Source: Pelobacter seleniigenes DSM 18267 (GTDB lineage Bacteria > Desulfobacterota > Desulfuromonadia > Desulfuromonadales > Geopsychrobacteraceae). From it: 64,000 nucleotides of DNA. Within the stretch, counting starts at the first letter, position 1. Each line of letters opens with the position of its first letter. Below, piece after piece: positions 1-8,392 of this stretch. A program made the translations under genes and the position numbers. The stretch covers positions 418,855 through 482,854 of the forward strand of contig NZ_JOMG01000001.1 in assembly GCF_000711225.1 (NCBI RefSeq). The letters run 5' to 3'. The notes below the pieces were generated by a model. The model saw only the letters and a list, made by a program, of their open reading frames with translations, had not been told where the DNA came from and ran no database searches.

Positions 1-79
1 CGGTTTTACAGTTAGTTAGAAGTTACAACGAAGGGTTATAGGAGCCCGGCAGGTTATAAGGGCCTGCCCGCATGCGAAG

Positions 80-1489
80 TCATTCCTGCCCAGCGAGTTT
101 TTTCAGGCGCTTGCTCAGCGCCGGCTGAGAAATCCCGAGCAGTCGACAAGCGATGGACTGGTTGCCGGCGGCCCGTTTCATGGCCTCCGCCACCAGCAGA
201 TCGGCAACTTCGTGGAGCTGCGGTAACTGAGTGACCGCGGCGAAGGGGCTCTCCTGCTGACACAGGGACTCATCATCCAGCCCGATATCCATGGCCCGTT
301 TGAATACCCGCATGGAGAGCATCATCTCTTTGTGGACGCTCATGGCATCGTAAACCATGGCTTTCAGCTCGCGAATGTTGCCGGGGAAGGCATAGTTGGC
401 GAGGAGCACCGGCAGTTCATTGGGAACGGTCGGGATTTTTTTCTCGAACTCGGCAGCGGCCTCTTCCAGAAAATGGCGAAACAGCAGCGGAATATCCTCC
501 TTGCGCTCGCGGAGCGGCGGGATATGGATGTGATGGGTACGCAACCGATAGAAGAGGTCTTTACGGAACTCGCCGGCGGCATGCTTGGCGGCAAGGTCCT
601 GATGGGTGGCAATCACAATTCGCGCCCGCAGCCGTTTCGGCCGGTCGCTGCCCAGGGGAAAATATTCACCTTCCTGCAGCAACCGCAGCAGTTTGATCTG
701 CGAGGCGATACTCAGGTCACCGATTTCATCCAGGAACAGGGTCCCTTCGGCAGCCTGTTCGATCATCCCTTTGCGAACTTCGGCGGCACCGGTAAAGGCG
801 CCCCGGGCGTGACCGAACAGGGTATCGGCAAAGACATTGTCGTCCAGCCCAGCCACATTGACGGACACCAGCGGCCCTTGCCGGCGACTGAGCTGATGGG
901 CGGCCCGTGCGAACAGCTCCTTGCCAACCCCGCTTTCGCCGGTGATCAGGATGGGCAGATTGCTGCGCGACACCGCTTCGAGATATTGAAAGACCGAGCG
1001 CATCCCCTTGTTACGGGTCACAATGGCGCTGAACGCCTCCGGGTTTTCCAGCCGGTCCTGCAGAAACTGCTCGCGAATCTGCTGGTTCTCTCGTTGCAGT
1101 TCAAGCATGCGGATGGCTCTTTCCACGCCGCTGACCAGGCGGTCCGTTTCCACGGTTTTGACAAAATAATCGAAAGCGCCCTGTTTCAGGCAGGCCACCG
1201 CGGTTTCGACCTGATTGAGTCCGCTGACGATAATCACCACCACCTCCGGATGCTCTTCGACAATCAGCGGCAGCAGCTTCTCTCCGGACAGGTAAGGCAT
1301 CGTCAAATCGAGCAGCACCAACCCGACATCCCGGGTCGCGAGGATCTCCATGACCTGCCGACTGTCCTCGCAGCGCAGCAGGTTGTTGATCCGCCCGGTC
1401 CGCTCCAGGGTCAGGCTCATGCTGCGCAAAAACGAAGGTTCATCATCGACCAGCAGTACGCTGAAGGACGGGGCGAGGGTCTTTTCCAT
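80..1489 (-). CDS. Sigma-54-dependent response regulator (NtrC/DctD type)
   Basis: 469 aa. A receiver domain (about 10-125) carries the acidic pair D15-D16 and phospho-acceptor D61 in the context LLDLTMP. It is followed by a sigma-54-interacting AAA+ domain (about 155-385) with Walker A GESGVGKE, the GAFTGA loop that contacts sigma-54, and a Walker B-like LFLDEIGDL. A Fis-type helix-turn-helix ends the protein (about 425-465). This is the full architecture of an NtrC-family enhancer-binding activator. Its ATG shares one base with the stop of the upstream sensor kinase gene, so the two are translationally coupled and almost certainly cognate. The target promoters are unknown. RpoN, its required sigma factor, is encoded at 52781-54244. 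Identification as a family member is secure; the stimulus is not. Confidence 0.95.
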   Translation of the reverse strand: MEKTLAPSFSVLLVDDEPSFLRSMSLTLERTGRINNLLRCEDSRQVMEILATRDVGLVLLDLTMPYLSGEKLLPLIVEEHPEVVVIIVSGLNQVETAVACLKQGAFDYFVKTVETDRLVSGVERAIRMLELQRENQQIREQFLQDRLENPEAFSAIVTRNKGMRSVFQYLEAVSRSNLPILITGESGVGKELFARAAHQLSRRQGPLVSVNVAGLDDNVFADTLFGHARGAFTGAAEVRKGMIEQAAEGTLFLDEIGDLSIASQIKLLRLLQEGEYFPLGSDRPKRLRARIVIATHQDLAAKHAAGEFRKDLFYRLRTHHIHIPPLRERKEDIPLLFRHFLEEAAAEFEKKIPTVPNELPVLLANYAFPGNIRELKAMVYDAMSVHKEMMLSMRVFKRAMDIGLDDESLCQQESPFAAVTQLPQLHEVADLLVAEAMKRAAGNQSIACRLLGISQPALSKRLKKLAGQE

Positions 1490-3219
1490 CAGATCTCTCC
1501 TTGGTGGGCAACAGCCAGGCCGAGCAACACGCAGGTTCCCTCCCCCGGCACCGATGCAAAATCGAGGGAGCCGCCATGCTGTTCAACAATCGTCGCAGAG
1601 ACCGACAGCCCCAGGCCGGTGCCGCCGGTCTCCCGTTTGGTGGTAAAGAACGGGTCAGTCACATGAGCCAGCTGATCCGGCTCGATACCGCAGCCTTCAT
1701 CTCGCACCTCGATCAGGACCATGCCGGCGTCCCGGTCATGCCGGGTGGAGATGGAGATGGCCTGATCCGGGTCCTGCAGCGCCTGACAGGCGTTCAGCAG
1801 CAGGTTCACCACCACCTGCTCGATCCGCTGGGAGTTCCCGTTGACCAGGGGCAGTTCGGTGGCATAACTTTGACTGAAGTTCTGAGTCGCTTTATGGATT
1901 GAATTCTCCACCAGTCTGACCGCGGTCTTGACCAGGGCATTGATATCCAAGGTCTGGATGCAGATCGGCCCTTCCGGGCGGACAAAATCCTTCAGATCGT
2001 CGACGATCCGTTTGATCCTTTTCGCGCCGTCAAACATCTCCGTCAGCATCTGCGGCAATTCATCCCGCATGCGCGAATAATTGATGCCGGCCATGTTGAA
2101 ATCATCGTTGTGTCGATAATACTCGTCCAGGATATCGCGGCTGTCTTCATGGGCCGCGATCACGATCGGCATATTCAGCAGGGCCAGGCTGTTGGGATTG
2201 TTGATTTCATGGGCCACCCCGGAAACCAGGATCCCCAACGAAGCCATCTTGTCGGCCTGGATCAATTGCTGCTGATGCTGCTGCAGTTCCCTGGCGCGAC
2301 GGGCAACCTCCCGTTTGAGCATCCGGTTCCAAACCATGATGCTGAACAGGATCACCCCCAATATGCCCAGGGCTCCGCCCAAAATCGGCGCTATTTTTTT
2401 CCAGGGAATGCCGCGCGGCTCCAACGGACCGAGCCATTTATCGTAAAGCTGCTGGTGCTTACCGGTATTCTTGAGAATGGCCAGCCCTTCGCTGAAAATC
2501 GCCAACAGGTCTTCATTCCCTTTGACGACCGCATAGCCGTAGCGTTCGCCGGCGGTCACTTTTCCCACCGGTTCGATATTGGAAAGGCCCAGCTCCTTGC
2601 CCAGATACAGCCCCGGCAGATTGCCGACCAAGGCATAGTCATGCTCCCCGGAGGCCAGCAGGCGCAGTGCGGCGGCATGGGTATCGACAAAAAAGAATTT
2701 TGCGTCCAGTTTATGTTCGAGCAGATAATCGTACATAAAGCCGCTCTTCTGTACGATCAATTCTTTTCCGCTGAGTTGGTCCAGGGAACTGATGGAATAC
2801 ACGCCACGCTCAGTCTTACCGCGCCGCGCGAAAACCGACTCATGCAGGATGTTATGGGGCGGAGAAAAAGCATATTTCTGACTCCGCGACCTGGTGAAGA
2901 CAATCCCCTGCAGCACATCGATCTGACCGGCATCAAAATCCCGCCGGATCTCCCCCCAGGGTCCCAATCGAAACTCGACTTCGACTCCCATCACCTCGGC
3001 GATGGCACGGGTCAGTTCGACATTGAATCCGGTCGGACGGCCGCCTTCGTCAAGATATTCATAGGGTGGATAATAACGATCCCCGCCAACAATAATTTTT
3101 GAGCCCGGCTGATGCCGATGCAGTCCTTCAGCGGCCTGGCCGAAAGAAGAGCAAACCATCAGGAGCACAAACCCCAGGCAGAGCTGAGCGAAAAAACGAT
3201 AAGGAAACGAACAACTCAA
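1489..3219 (-). CDS. Sensor histidine kinase with periplasmic solute-binding (SBP_bac_3) sensor domain
   Basis: The open frame continues upstream to 3321, but the likely start is the TTG at 3219: AAAGGAG lies 8 bases before it and a signal-peptide-like segment follows directly (about 576 aa). After the signal come a family-3 periplasmic binding domain (about 35-270, ligand-type sequence GGDRYYPPYEYL), one membrane helix (about 278-300), a short coiled coil, a dimerisation/phosphotransfer domain with the phosphorylated His in VAHEINNPN, and a GHKL ATPase domain (N box NLLLNACQAL, G boxes DEGCGI and GTGLGL). The binding domain probably reads a small amino-acid-like or organic-acid solute directly in the periplasm and passes phosphate to the downstream sigma-54 activator. 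The ligand cannot be read from sequence. Confidence 0.92.
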   Translation of the reverse strand: MSCSFPYRFFAQLCLGFVLLMVCSSFGQAAEGLHRHQPGSKIIVGGDRYYPPYEYLDEGGRPTGFNVELTRAIAEVMGVEVEFRLGPWGEIRRDFDAGQIDVLQGIVFTRSRSQKYAFSPPHNILHESVFARRGKTERGVYSISSLDQLSGKELIVQKSGFMYDYLLEHKLDAKFFFVDTHAAALRLLASGEHDYALVGNLPGLYLGKELGLSNIEPVGKVTAGERYGYAVVKGNEDLLAIFSEGLAILKNTGKHQQLYDKWLGPLEPRGIPWKKIAPILGGALGILGVILFSIMVWNRMLKREVARRARELQQHQQQLIQADKMASLGILVSGVAHEINNPNSLALLNMPIVIAAHEDSRDILDEYYRHNDDFNMAGINYSRMRDELPQMLTEMFDGAKRIKRIVDDLKDFVRPEGPICIQTLDINALVKTAVRLVENSIHKATQNFSQSYATELPLVNGNSQRIEQVVVNLLLNACQALQDPDQAISISTRHDRDAGMVLIEVRDEGCGIEPDQLAHVTDPFFTTKRETGGTGLGLSVSATIVEQHGGSLDFASVPGEGTCVLLGLAVAHQGEI

Positions 3220-3535
3220 TGTTTGCACTCCTTTGGGCAAAATCGAGGATTCCCGGCAGCTGCGGATCACGACTGAGGCAATCGGCAGGGCTCGGCCAGA
3301 TTGCCGCCGGGGCTCCGCCAAAACAGCTGAAGTCTATGCTAATCATTCAGCGACGGCAAGAGGCCGTCGCAAGCTATTCATGGATAACATTCATGAGCAG
3401 AGCCGAACCTCGCTGAATCTTTACCCGATCTTTAAGGTCGCTTGATCCCTGCGTTACAATAAAAAGGTATCCTTCGAACATGGGGTCGAACCCGACGGCG
3501 GACAAACCGAATGTTAACAAAGGATGGAGGTTTTT
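3220..3535. other. Divergent intergenic region between sensor kinase and msrB
   Basis: About 316 bases without a convincing gene. It must hold the promoters of the minus-strand two-component operon and of msrB. The only clear structure is a perfect 8-bp inverted repeat GCGACGGC/GCCGTCGC at 3350-3357 and 3363-3370 with a 5-base loop. No T-run follows it, so it is more likely a leader hairpin or operator than a terminator. No riboswitch consensus was recognised. Confidence 0.4.
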
Positions 3536-4180
3536 ATGTATAGACTTAAACTAACCATTTTGATCTTGAGCTTGCTCATGGCAGGTTGTGCTCAGGAGCA
3601 GAACAAAGGGATGGCCGACAATATGGGGCAATCTATGGCGAATGATCATATGGAAATGTCAAACAATGACAGCATGAACATGCCGGCAGAGCAAATGCAA
3701 GAGCAGCCGGGCATGACCGACACAATGCCAATGGACAGAACCTATCAGATCCCCAGCAAGGAGCAATTGCGCCGGCAGCTCACTCCGCTGCAATACCGGG
3801 TCACCCAGGAAGAAGGCACCGAACCAGCATTTAATAATCAATATTGGGATAATAAACAAGCGGGGATTTATGTCGATATCGTTTCCGGAGAACCGCTGTT
3901 CAGTTCCCTCGACAAATATAAATCCGGAACCGGTTGGCCGAGCTTCACCAGACCGCTTGAACCGGACAATATCGTTACCAAAGAAGACCGCGGCTTCTTC
4001 ACAACCCGGACCGAAGTGCGCAGCAAGCACGCCGATTCGCACCTTGGCCATGTTTTCGAGGACGGGCCGCCCCCGACCGGGTTACGCTACTGCATGAATT
4101 CTGCAGCACTGCGGTTTATTCCGCTGGCCGATCTGAAGAAGGAAGGCTACGGAGAATACCTGAAGCTGTTTCAAAAATAA
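3536..4180 (+). CDS. msrB: Lipoprotein peptide-methionine (R)-S-oxide reductase with Met-rich linker
   Basis: The start is the ATG at 3536, 5 bases after GGATGGAGG (214 aa). An in-frame ATG at 3524 lies within the ribosome-binding site itself. A signal peptide ends in the lipobox MAGC with Cys18, predicting a lipid-anchored envelope protein. Residues 19-67 are strikingly Met-rich (11 Met). The MsrB domain (about 68-205) shows GTGWPSF, the [10 protein letters not shown] block and the catalytic Cys186 in RYCMNSAAL. The zinc-binding CXXC pairs of many MsrB proteins are absent, and Cys18 and Cys186 are the only cysteines, so no resolving cysteine exists in the chain. It would reduce R-methionine sulfoxide in envelope proteins using an external reductant. 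The Met-rich linker could be a copper-binding or oxidant-scavenging segment (inference). Confidence 0.93.
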   Translation: MYRLKLTILILSLLMAGCAQEQNKGMADNMGQSMANDHMEMSNNDSMNMPAEQMQEQPGMTDTMPMDRTYQIPSKEQLRRQLTPLQYRVTQEEGTEPAFNNQYWDNKQAGIYVDIVSGEPLFSSLDKYKSGTGWPSFTRPLEPDNIVTKEDRGFFTTRTEVRSKHADSHLGHVFEDGPPPTGLRYCMNSAALRFIPLADLKKEGYGEYLKLFQK

Positions 4181-4225
4181 CCGCGCGGAAGAGCAAACGA
4201 ACGTTTCGTGACGACAGCTTCAGCA

Positions 4226-4261
4226 AACAACGCCGGGGATGGCTGTGTCCCCGGCGTTGTT
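4226..4261. terminator. Strong GC-rich hairpin between convergent msrB and uxaC
   Basis: A perfect 14-bp inverted repeat (arms 4226-4239 and 4248-4261, core AACGCCGGGGA) with an 8-base loop sits 45 bases after the msrB stop, in the convergent gap before uxaC. Neither side has a good U-tract, so it may terminate weakly or mainly protect 3' ends. Confidence 0.55.
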
Positions 4262-4441
4262 GGTTGTCTAAAGATTGCTGATGATCATGATCAACCACCA
4301 GGCATTCGGTCATCCCGCCACCCTACCCCCCCAGGGTCTGGTTGTTTTTGCGGGCGTTGGGACGGCCGGACACAGCAACTGCGGCATTGTGCAGGGTAGA
4401 ACCGGGGTGTCCACTCCAGCTCTGACCGGAACGGGAATTGT

Positions 4442-5866
4442 CTATAAACGGTAGGCCGCTTTTGCCAGTTTGTAAGCCAGTTCATGGGCCAGAGTCAGCG
4501 CTTCAGTTTCATCCAGTTGATGTTCGCAGACCAACTCGGCCAGATAGCCGCAGTCGATGCGCCGGGCCATATCGTGACGGGCCGGAATGGTTAAAAAGGC
4601 GCGGGTGTCGTCGTTGAAGCCGACGGTGTTGTAGAAGCCGGCTGTTTCGGTGACCGAGCGGCGATAGAAGCGCATCCCTTCCGGGCTGTCGAAGAACCAC
4701 CAGGCTGGCCCCAGCTTCAGCAGCGGATAGTGCCCGGCCAGGGGCGCCAGCTCGCGCGCCAGGGTGGTGCTGTCAAGAGTGAACAGGATCACGCTTAAAT
4801 TGGTTTCATTGCCGAAGCGGTCGAGCAGCGGCTTGAGCGCTTTAACGTACTCGGTCGGCAAAGGGATGTCGGCCCCCTTGTCGAGTCCGAACTTTGCCAA
4901 AACCTGTCGGTTGTGATTGCGCGAAGCGCCCGGGTGAATCTGCACCACCAGGCCATCGTCCAAGCTCATGCGCACCATCTCGGTCAGCATCTGGCCGCGA
5001 AAATCTTCCGCTTCAGCCGGACTGAAATTGCCCTTCAGGATCTTGTTGAACAGCTTCTCGCAGCTGCTGCGATCAAAATCGCGGGTGGCTGCTGTGGGGT
5101 GGCCGTGGTCTGTTGCGGTGGCTCCCAGTCCGACAAAGAAGGCGCGGCGCTGGGCCAGGGCGTTCAGGTAGCCACTCCAGGTCTGACTGTCTTCGCTGGT
5201 TATTTCGCCCAGGCGTTCGACATTTTTGACAAAGCTTGGGTGCTCGGGATCGACCACCGGATCAGGACGAAAACAGGGGACGATTTTACCGTGCCAGCCG
5301 CTCTGCCGTAAAGACTGATGGGCGGCCAGATCATCCAGCGGCGAATCGGTTGTTGAAATGGCCTCAATGTTGAAGCGGTCGTAGAGAGCGCGCACCTTGA
5401 ACTCAGGTGTTTTCAGCAGGGCATCAAGTTGGTCGTAAAGGCGGTCGGCATTGTCCGGACACAGCCGCTCATTGATGCCGAACAGATTACTCTGGACGGT
5501 TTCAAACCACATCCGCGACGGCGTACCGCGAAACAGGTGATAGTTCTCGGCAAAGATGCGCCAGATCTTGCGTGGGTCGTTTTCAGTCTGGCCGCCGTCG
5601 ACTCTGGGTATGCCAAAGCTCTCCAGCTTAACGCCCTGGCTGTGGAGCATGCGAAAAACGTAGTGGTCCGGAATCAGAAACAGCTGGGCCGGGTCGGGAA
5701 AGTTGATGTCGTCGGCATACCAGCGCGGATCGGTGTGGCCGTGGGGGCTGATGATCGGCAGATCTTTCACTTCGTTATAAAGACTGCGCGCGACGGAGCG
5801 CACGCCAGGGTCAGCAGGTAGCAGACGATCAGGGTGCAGGTTGATTTCAGAGTGAGGCTGCGTCAT
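4442..5866 (-). CDS. uxaC: Glucuronate (uronate) isomerase
   Basis: 474 aa, the usual UxaC length. It starts at an ATG with CGGAG 10 bases upstream. UxaC belongs to the amidohydrolase-fold family and converts D-glucuronate to D-fructuronate or D-galacturonate to D-tagaturonate, the first cytoplasmic step of hexuronate catabolism. The N-terminal HGHTDP motif (H42, H44) provides the first metal-binding histidines, and family blocks such as PRWYADDI and the Arg/His-rich core are present. It is the last gene of a probable operon with TRAP transporter genes and a YcxB-like gene (85-base gap). The transporter and the divergent ROK repressor therefore probably handle a uronate or related sugar acid. 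The later pathway enzymes (reductases, dehydratase, KDG kinase/aldolase) are not in this window. Confidence 0.93.
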   Translation of the reverse strand: MTQPHSEINLHPDRLLPADPGVRSVARSLYNEVKDLPIISPHGHTDPRWYADDINFPDPAQLFLIPDHYVFRMLHSQGVKLESFGIPRVDGGQTENDPRKIWRIFAENYHLFRGTPSRMWFETVQSNLFGINERLCPDNADRLYDQLDALLKTPEFKVRALYDRFNIEAISTTDSPLDDLAAHQSLRQSGWHGKIVPCFRPDPVVDPEHPSFVKNVERLGEITSEDSQTWSGYLNALAQRRAFFVGLGATATDHGHPTAATRDFDRSSCEKLFNKILKGNFSPAEAEDFRGQMLTEMVRMSLDDGLVVQIHPGASRNHNRQVLAKFGLDKGADIPLPTEYVKALKPLLDRFGNETNLSVILFTLDSTTLARELAPLAGHYPLLKLGPAWWFFDSPEGMRFYRRSVTETAGFYNTVGFNDDTRAFLTIPARHDMARRIDCGYLAELVCEHQLDETEALTLAHELAYKLAKAAYRL

Positions 5867-5951
5867 GGGTTTGTGCTCCGTTTCTATGAGATGGGTCTTT
5901 GTTCAATCATTTGCTTCAGTGAACTCAGCCAGGATGGCTGAATCAATTTTC

Positions 5952-6428
5952 TCAGGTTCTGCTGGTGATTTTTTCCGACAAAAAGGCGGACAGGCTTTTG
6001 CCCCGGCCTGCCAAGAGCTGCTTGTCCAGAATGAAACTCTGCTTCGACTGCGTATAGATAATCAGCATTTTGAACAGGCTGATTACGGCTTTGATTTCCG
6101 TGTAATCGACCCGCGAACTTTTGCTGGCGTTGGCAATTTCAAAGCCGGTCTGCTGAAAAGTCATCTGCAGATCGTCCGGCATCTGGCCGACAATCTTGCG
6201 GCTGCGCAGGTAAATCACCAGCGGTTGCAGCACAGGGAACAGGCAGAGTCCGGCCAGCATCAGGATTCTGTAGACAACGCCGGCATCTGGCCAAAAGCGG
6301 TAAATCAAACCGGCCATGGAGATGGTGAAAATGATATTGATCACAGCCATCATGGATCTGTAGATATTGACCAGCGTCAGGATCCAGAGACTGACCGGCT
6401 TAACTCTGTAGCGAAACTTGAATTCCAT
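5952..6428 (-). CDS. YcxB-like membrane protein of unknown function
   Basis: 158 aa. Two N-terminal membrane helices (about 25-45 and 50-75) are followed by a cytoplasmic beta-rich domain of about 80 residues. The layout and the late hydrophobic blocks (for example ALISLFKMLIIYTQS-like strands followed by an ILDKQLL segment) fit the YcxB-like family, whose role is unknown. The gene starts 13 bases after dctM and is followed 85 bases later by uxaC, so it is probably cotranscribed with the uronate uptake genes. It has no family relation to TRAP transporters. It may be a chance passenger or a regulator or accessory of the transporter (inference). Confidence 0.65.
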   Translation of the reverse strand: MEFKFRYRVKPVSLWILTLVNIYRSMMAVINIIFTISMAGLIYRFWPDAGVVYRILMLAGLCLFPVLQPLVIYLRSRKIVGQMPDDLQMTFQQTGFEIANASKSSRVDYTEIKAVISLFKMLIIYTQSKQSFILDKQLLAGRGKSLSAFLSEKITSRT

Positions 6429-6441
6429 GGCCCTGGGATGA

Positions 6442-7734
6442 TCACATGAACACTGACGGCAGATACAGGCTGATCGCAGGGATAAACGTCAGTAACAGCA
6501 GAGTGATGATCATCAGCAGGTAAAAGGGTAAGATTGCTTTCACCAGTCTTTCGATCGAGACCTCTCCGACGGCCGATCCGATAAAGAGAACCGACCCGAC
6601 AGGGGGCGTCAAGAGCCCTATGCCGCAGTTCAAAATCATCATGATGCCGAACTGAATGGGTGAAATCCCGATGCTTGTGGCAATGGGCAGCAGGATGGGG
6701 GTCGCAATCAGGATGATCGGCGCCATGTCCATGATGACGCCCAGAACCAGCAGAATCAGGTTCAGCAATAGAGCTAAAATAATCGTGTTGTCTGTCAGAC
6801 CGAGAATGGCCTTTGCCGCCAGGCTCGGAACGTTCAGGCGGGTCAGCAGAAAACCGAAAATGCTGGACGTGGAAATCAGAATCAGGACGATCGACAAGGT
6901 GTTCACGCATTGATCCAGAACCTTCCAGACCCCCTTCCAGGTCATCCCCCGATAAATAAACACACTGACGATCAAACTGTAGAAGACGGCAATCGCGGCG
7001 GATTCCGTCGCTGTGAAGACACCGCCGACAACACCGACAACAACAATAAGCACGGCGGCAAGAGCCCAGAAGGAATGAGCGATCTGCTTAAACAAGTTCA
7101 AAAGATTGAACTTGTCTCCTTTGGGATAGTTGCGCTTGATCGAAATGATGTAGGAACCGACCATCAGGGTTCCCGCAAGAATAGCGGCGGGCAGATAGCC
7201 AGCCAGAAAGAGACTGCCGATGGAAACCCCGCCAGCGGTCGTCGCGTAGATAACCATGTTGTGGCTGGGGGGAACGAGCAGACCCTCGCAGGAACTGGTC
7301 ACGGTTACGGCGGTCGCGAAGTCATCGTCATAGCCCTGCTCGACCATCATCGGAATCATGATGCTGCCCAGGGATGCCGTGTCAGCGGCTGCAGAGCCTG
7401 AAATGCCGCCGAAGAAATAGGAAGACACGATGTTCACCATGGCCATGCCGCCGCGCATCCAGCCGACACAGGCATTGGCCAACGCGATCAGCTTTTCGGA
7501 AATACCGCCTGACCCCATCAGGTAGCCCATGGTGATGAAAAAAGGCACGGCCATCAGGCTGAAGGAGCTGATTCCTTTCACCATCTGCTGCGCGACTGTC
7601 GTCAGAGGCAGGCCCTGATACAGCAGGCAAAGAATGGACGACAGTGCGACCGCGTAGGCAATAGGGAAGCGGATCAGGATAAAAACAAAAAAACTTCCCA
7701 GCAGGACAAAAATCGCCATACTACTTTCAATCAT
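6442..7734 (-). CDS. dctM: TRAP transporter large permease (DctM)
   Basis: 430 aa, very hydrophobic, about 12-13 membrane helices, the standard length of the TRAP large subunit. Typical blocks are the N-terminal FFVFILIRFPIAYA helix, a GISGSAAADTASLGSI segment and a conserved late GIGLLTPPVGSVLF motif. It couples Na+ entry to movement of the substrate delivered by the periplasmic DctP protein. It lies 3 bases after dctQ. With uxaC downstream, the substrate is probably a hexuronate rather than a C4-dicarboxylate (inference from context). Confidence 0.95.
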   Translation of the reverse strand: MIESSMAIFVLLGSFFVFILIRFPIAYAVALSSILCLLYQGLPLTTVAQQMVKGISSFSLMAVPFFITMGYLMGSGGISEKLIALANACVGWMRGGMAMVNIVSSYFFGGISGSAAADTASLGSIMIPMMVEQGYDDDFATAVTVTSSCEGLLVPPSHNMVIYATTAGGVSIGSLFLAGYLPAAILAGTLMVGSYIISIKRNYPKGDKFNLLNLFKQIAHSFWALAAVLIVVVGVVGGVFTATESAAIAVFYSLIVSVFIYRGMTWKGVWKVLDQCVNTLSIVLILISTSSIFGFLLTRLNVPSLAAKAILGLTDNTIILALLLNLILLVLGVIMDMAPIILIATPILLPIATSIGISPIQFGIMMILNCGIGLLTPPVGSVLFIGSAVGEVSIERLVKAILPFYLLMIITLLLLTFIPAISLYLPSVFM

Positions 7735-7737
7735 GCC

Positions 7738-8259
7738 TTAAGCTTCCTCCCCGAGAACCAGTTTTTTGATCCGGTTATAGATCATTTCCAATTCAAAAAT
7801 GACCATGGCAACCCCGGCCAGCGGCACCGGGAAGTACATCCAGAACCTGGAGAGACTGGGCATGCTGACATAAAACCCTCTGGAACCCAGTCTTTGAGCG
7901 TAGCTCCAGCCAACAACGATCATGACGAATCCCAGCGCCAATATGGCGATATCGGCAAGCAGATCAAGGGCAACAAGGACCTTGGGGGGAAGATAGCGGT
8001 CAAAAGCAGTCATGCGGATATGGGAATTACGCCTGATTGCCAGTGCGGCAGAGAGGACCGCCATGTAGGCCATGCAGGAGAGGACCACCTCTTCGCTCCA
8101 GGCAGGGTCCGGAACAAAGGAAACGTATCGTCCGGTAACGGCCATGGCTGTAATGACAATATCTGTGATCAGAAGGATTTTGCAGATAAAAAGGACCAGT
8201 TTGTCGACATAGTCAAAAAACGGTTTAATTTTATCGACAGTATTAAACACCGCCTTCAT
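7738..8259 (-). CDS. dctQ: TRAP transporter small permease (DctQ)
   Basis: 173 aa from the ATG at 8259, which has GACGGAG 6 bases upstream. The open frame reaches 8325 but lacks a better site. Four membrane helices with the DctQ pattern: the first helix at about 25-45, then SEEVVLSCMAYMAVLSAALAI-type and RRNSHIRMT blocks before helices 3 and 4. It forms the membrane complex with DctM and binds the substrate-loaded DctP. It sits directly before dctM and 133 bases after dctP, with a stem-loop in that gap. Confidence 0.92.
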   Translation of the reverse strand: MKAVFNTVDKIKPFFDYVDKLVLFICKILLITDIVITAMAVTGRYVSFVPDPAWSEEVVLSCMAYMAVLSAALAIRRNSHIRMTAFDRYLPPKVLVALDLLADIAILALGFVMIVVGWSYAQRLGSRGFYVSMPSLSRFWMYFPVPLAGVAMVIFELEMIYNRIKKLVLGEEA

Positions 8260-8332
8260 TGAAACTCCGTCGTTCATAACAATGAGGCACTCGAAAGCTG
8301 GAACTTCGGTGCCGGATAATGTCAAGGACAGG

Positions 8333-8379
8333 ATCCCCCTGGCCAGCGGATTGATGAGAATTCAGCCGGACAGGGGGAT
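8333..8379 (-). promoter_or_regulatory. Stem-loop between dctP and dctQ
   Basis: A perfect 9-bp inverted repeat ATCCCCCTG/CAGGGGGAT (8333-8341 and 8371-8379) encloses about 29 bases with further pairing potential. It lies in the 133-base gap after the binding-protein gene and has no U-tract. Such elements often stabilise the upstream message so the binding protein is made in excess of the permease. That role is inferred here. Confidence 0.45.
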
Positions 8380-8392
8380 GGAACAGGGAGTC

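Noticed and set aside
43-68. Short hairpin GGCAGG/CCTGCC after the first gene
   Set aside because: Only 6 bp and no T-run on the minus strand; not enough to call a terminator.
332-1666. 444-codon plus-strand open frame
   Set aside because: Antisense to the sigma-54 response regulator, whose motifs are complete. No family features in the antisense translation.
2110-3102. 330-codon plus-strand open frame
   Set aside because: Antisense to the sensor kinase; no independent support.
5865-6449. 194-codon plus-strand frame opposite the YcxB-like gene
   Set aside because: The minus-strand reading has membrane helices and operon context; the plus frame has neither.
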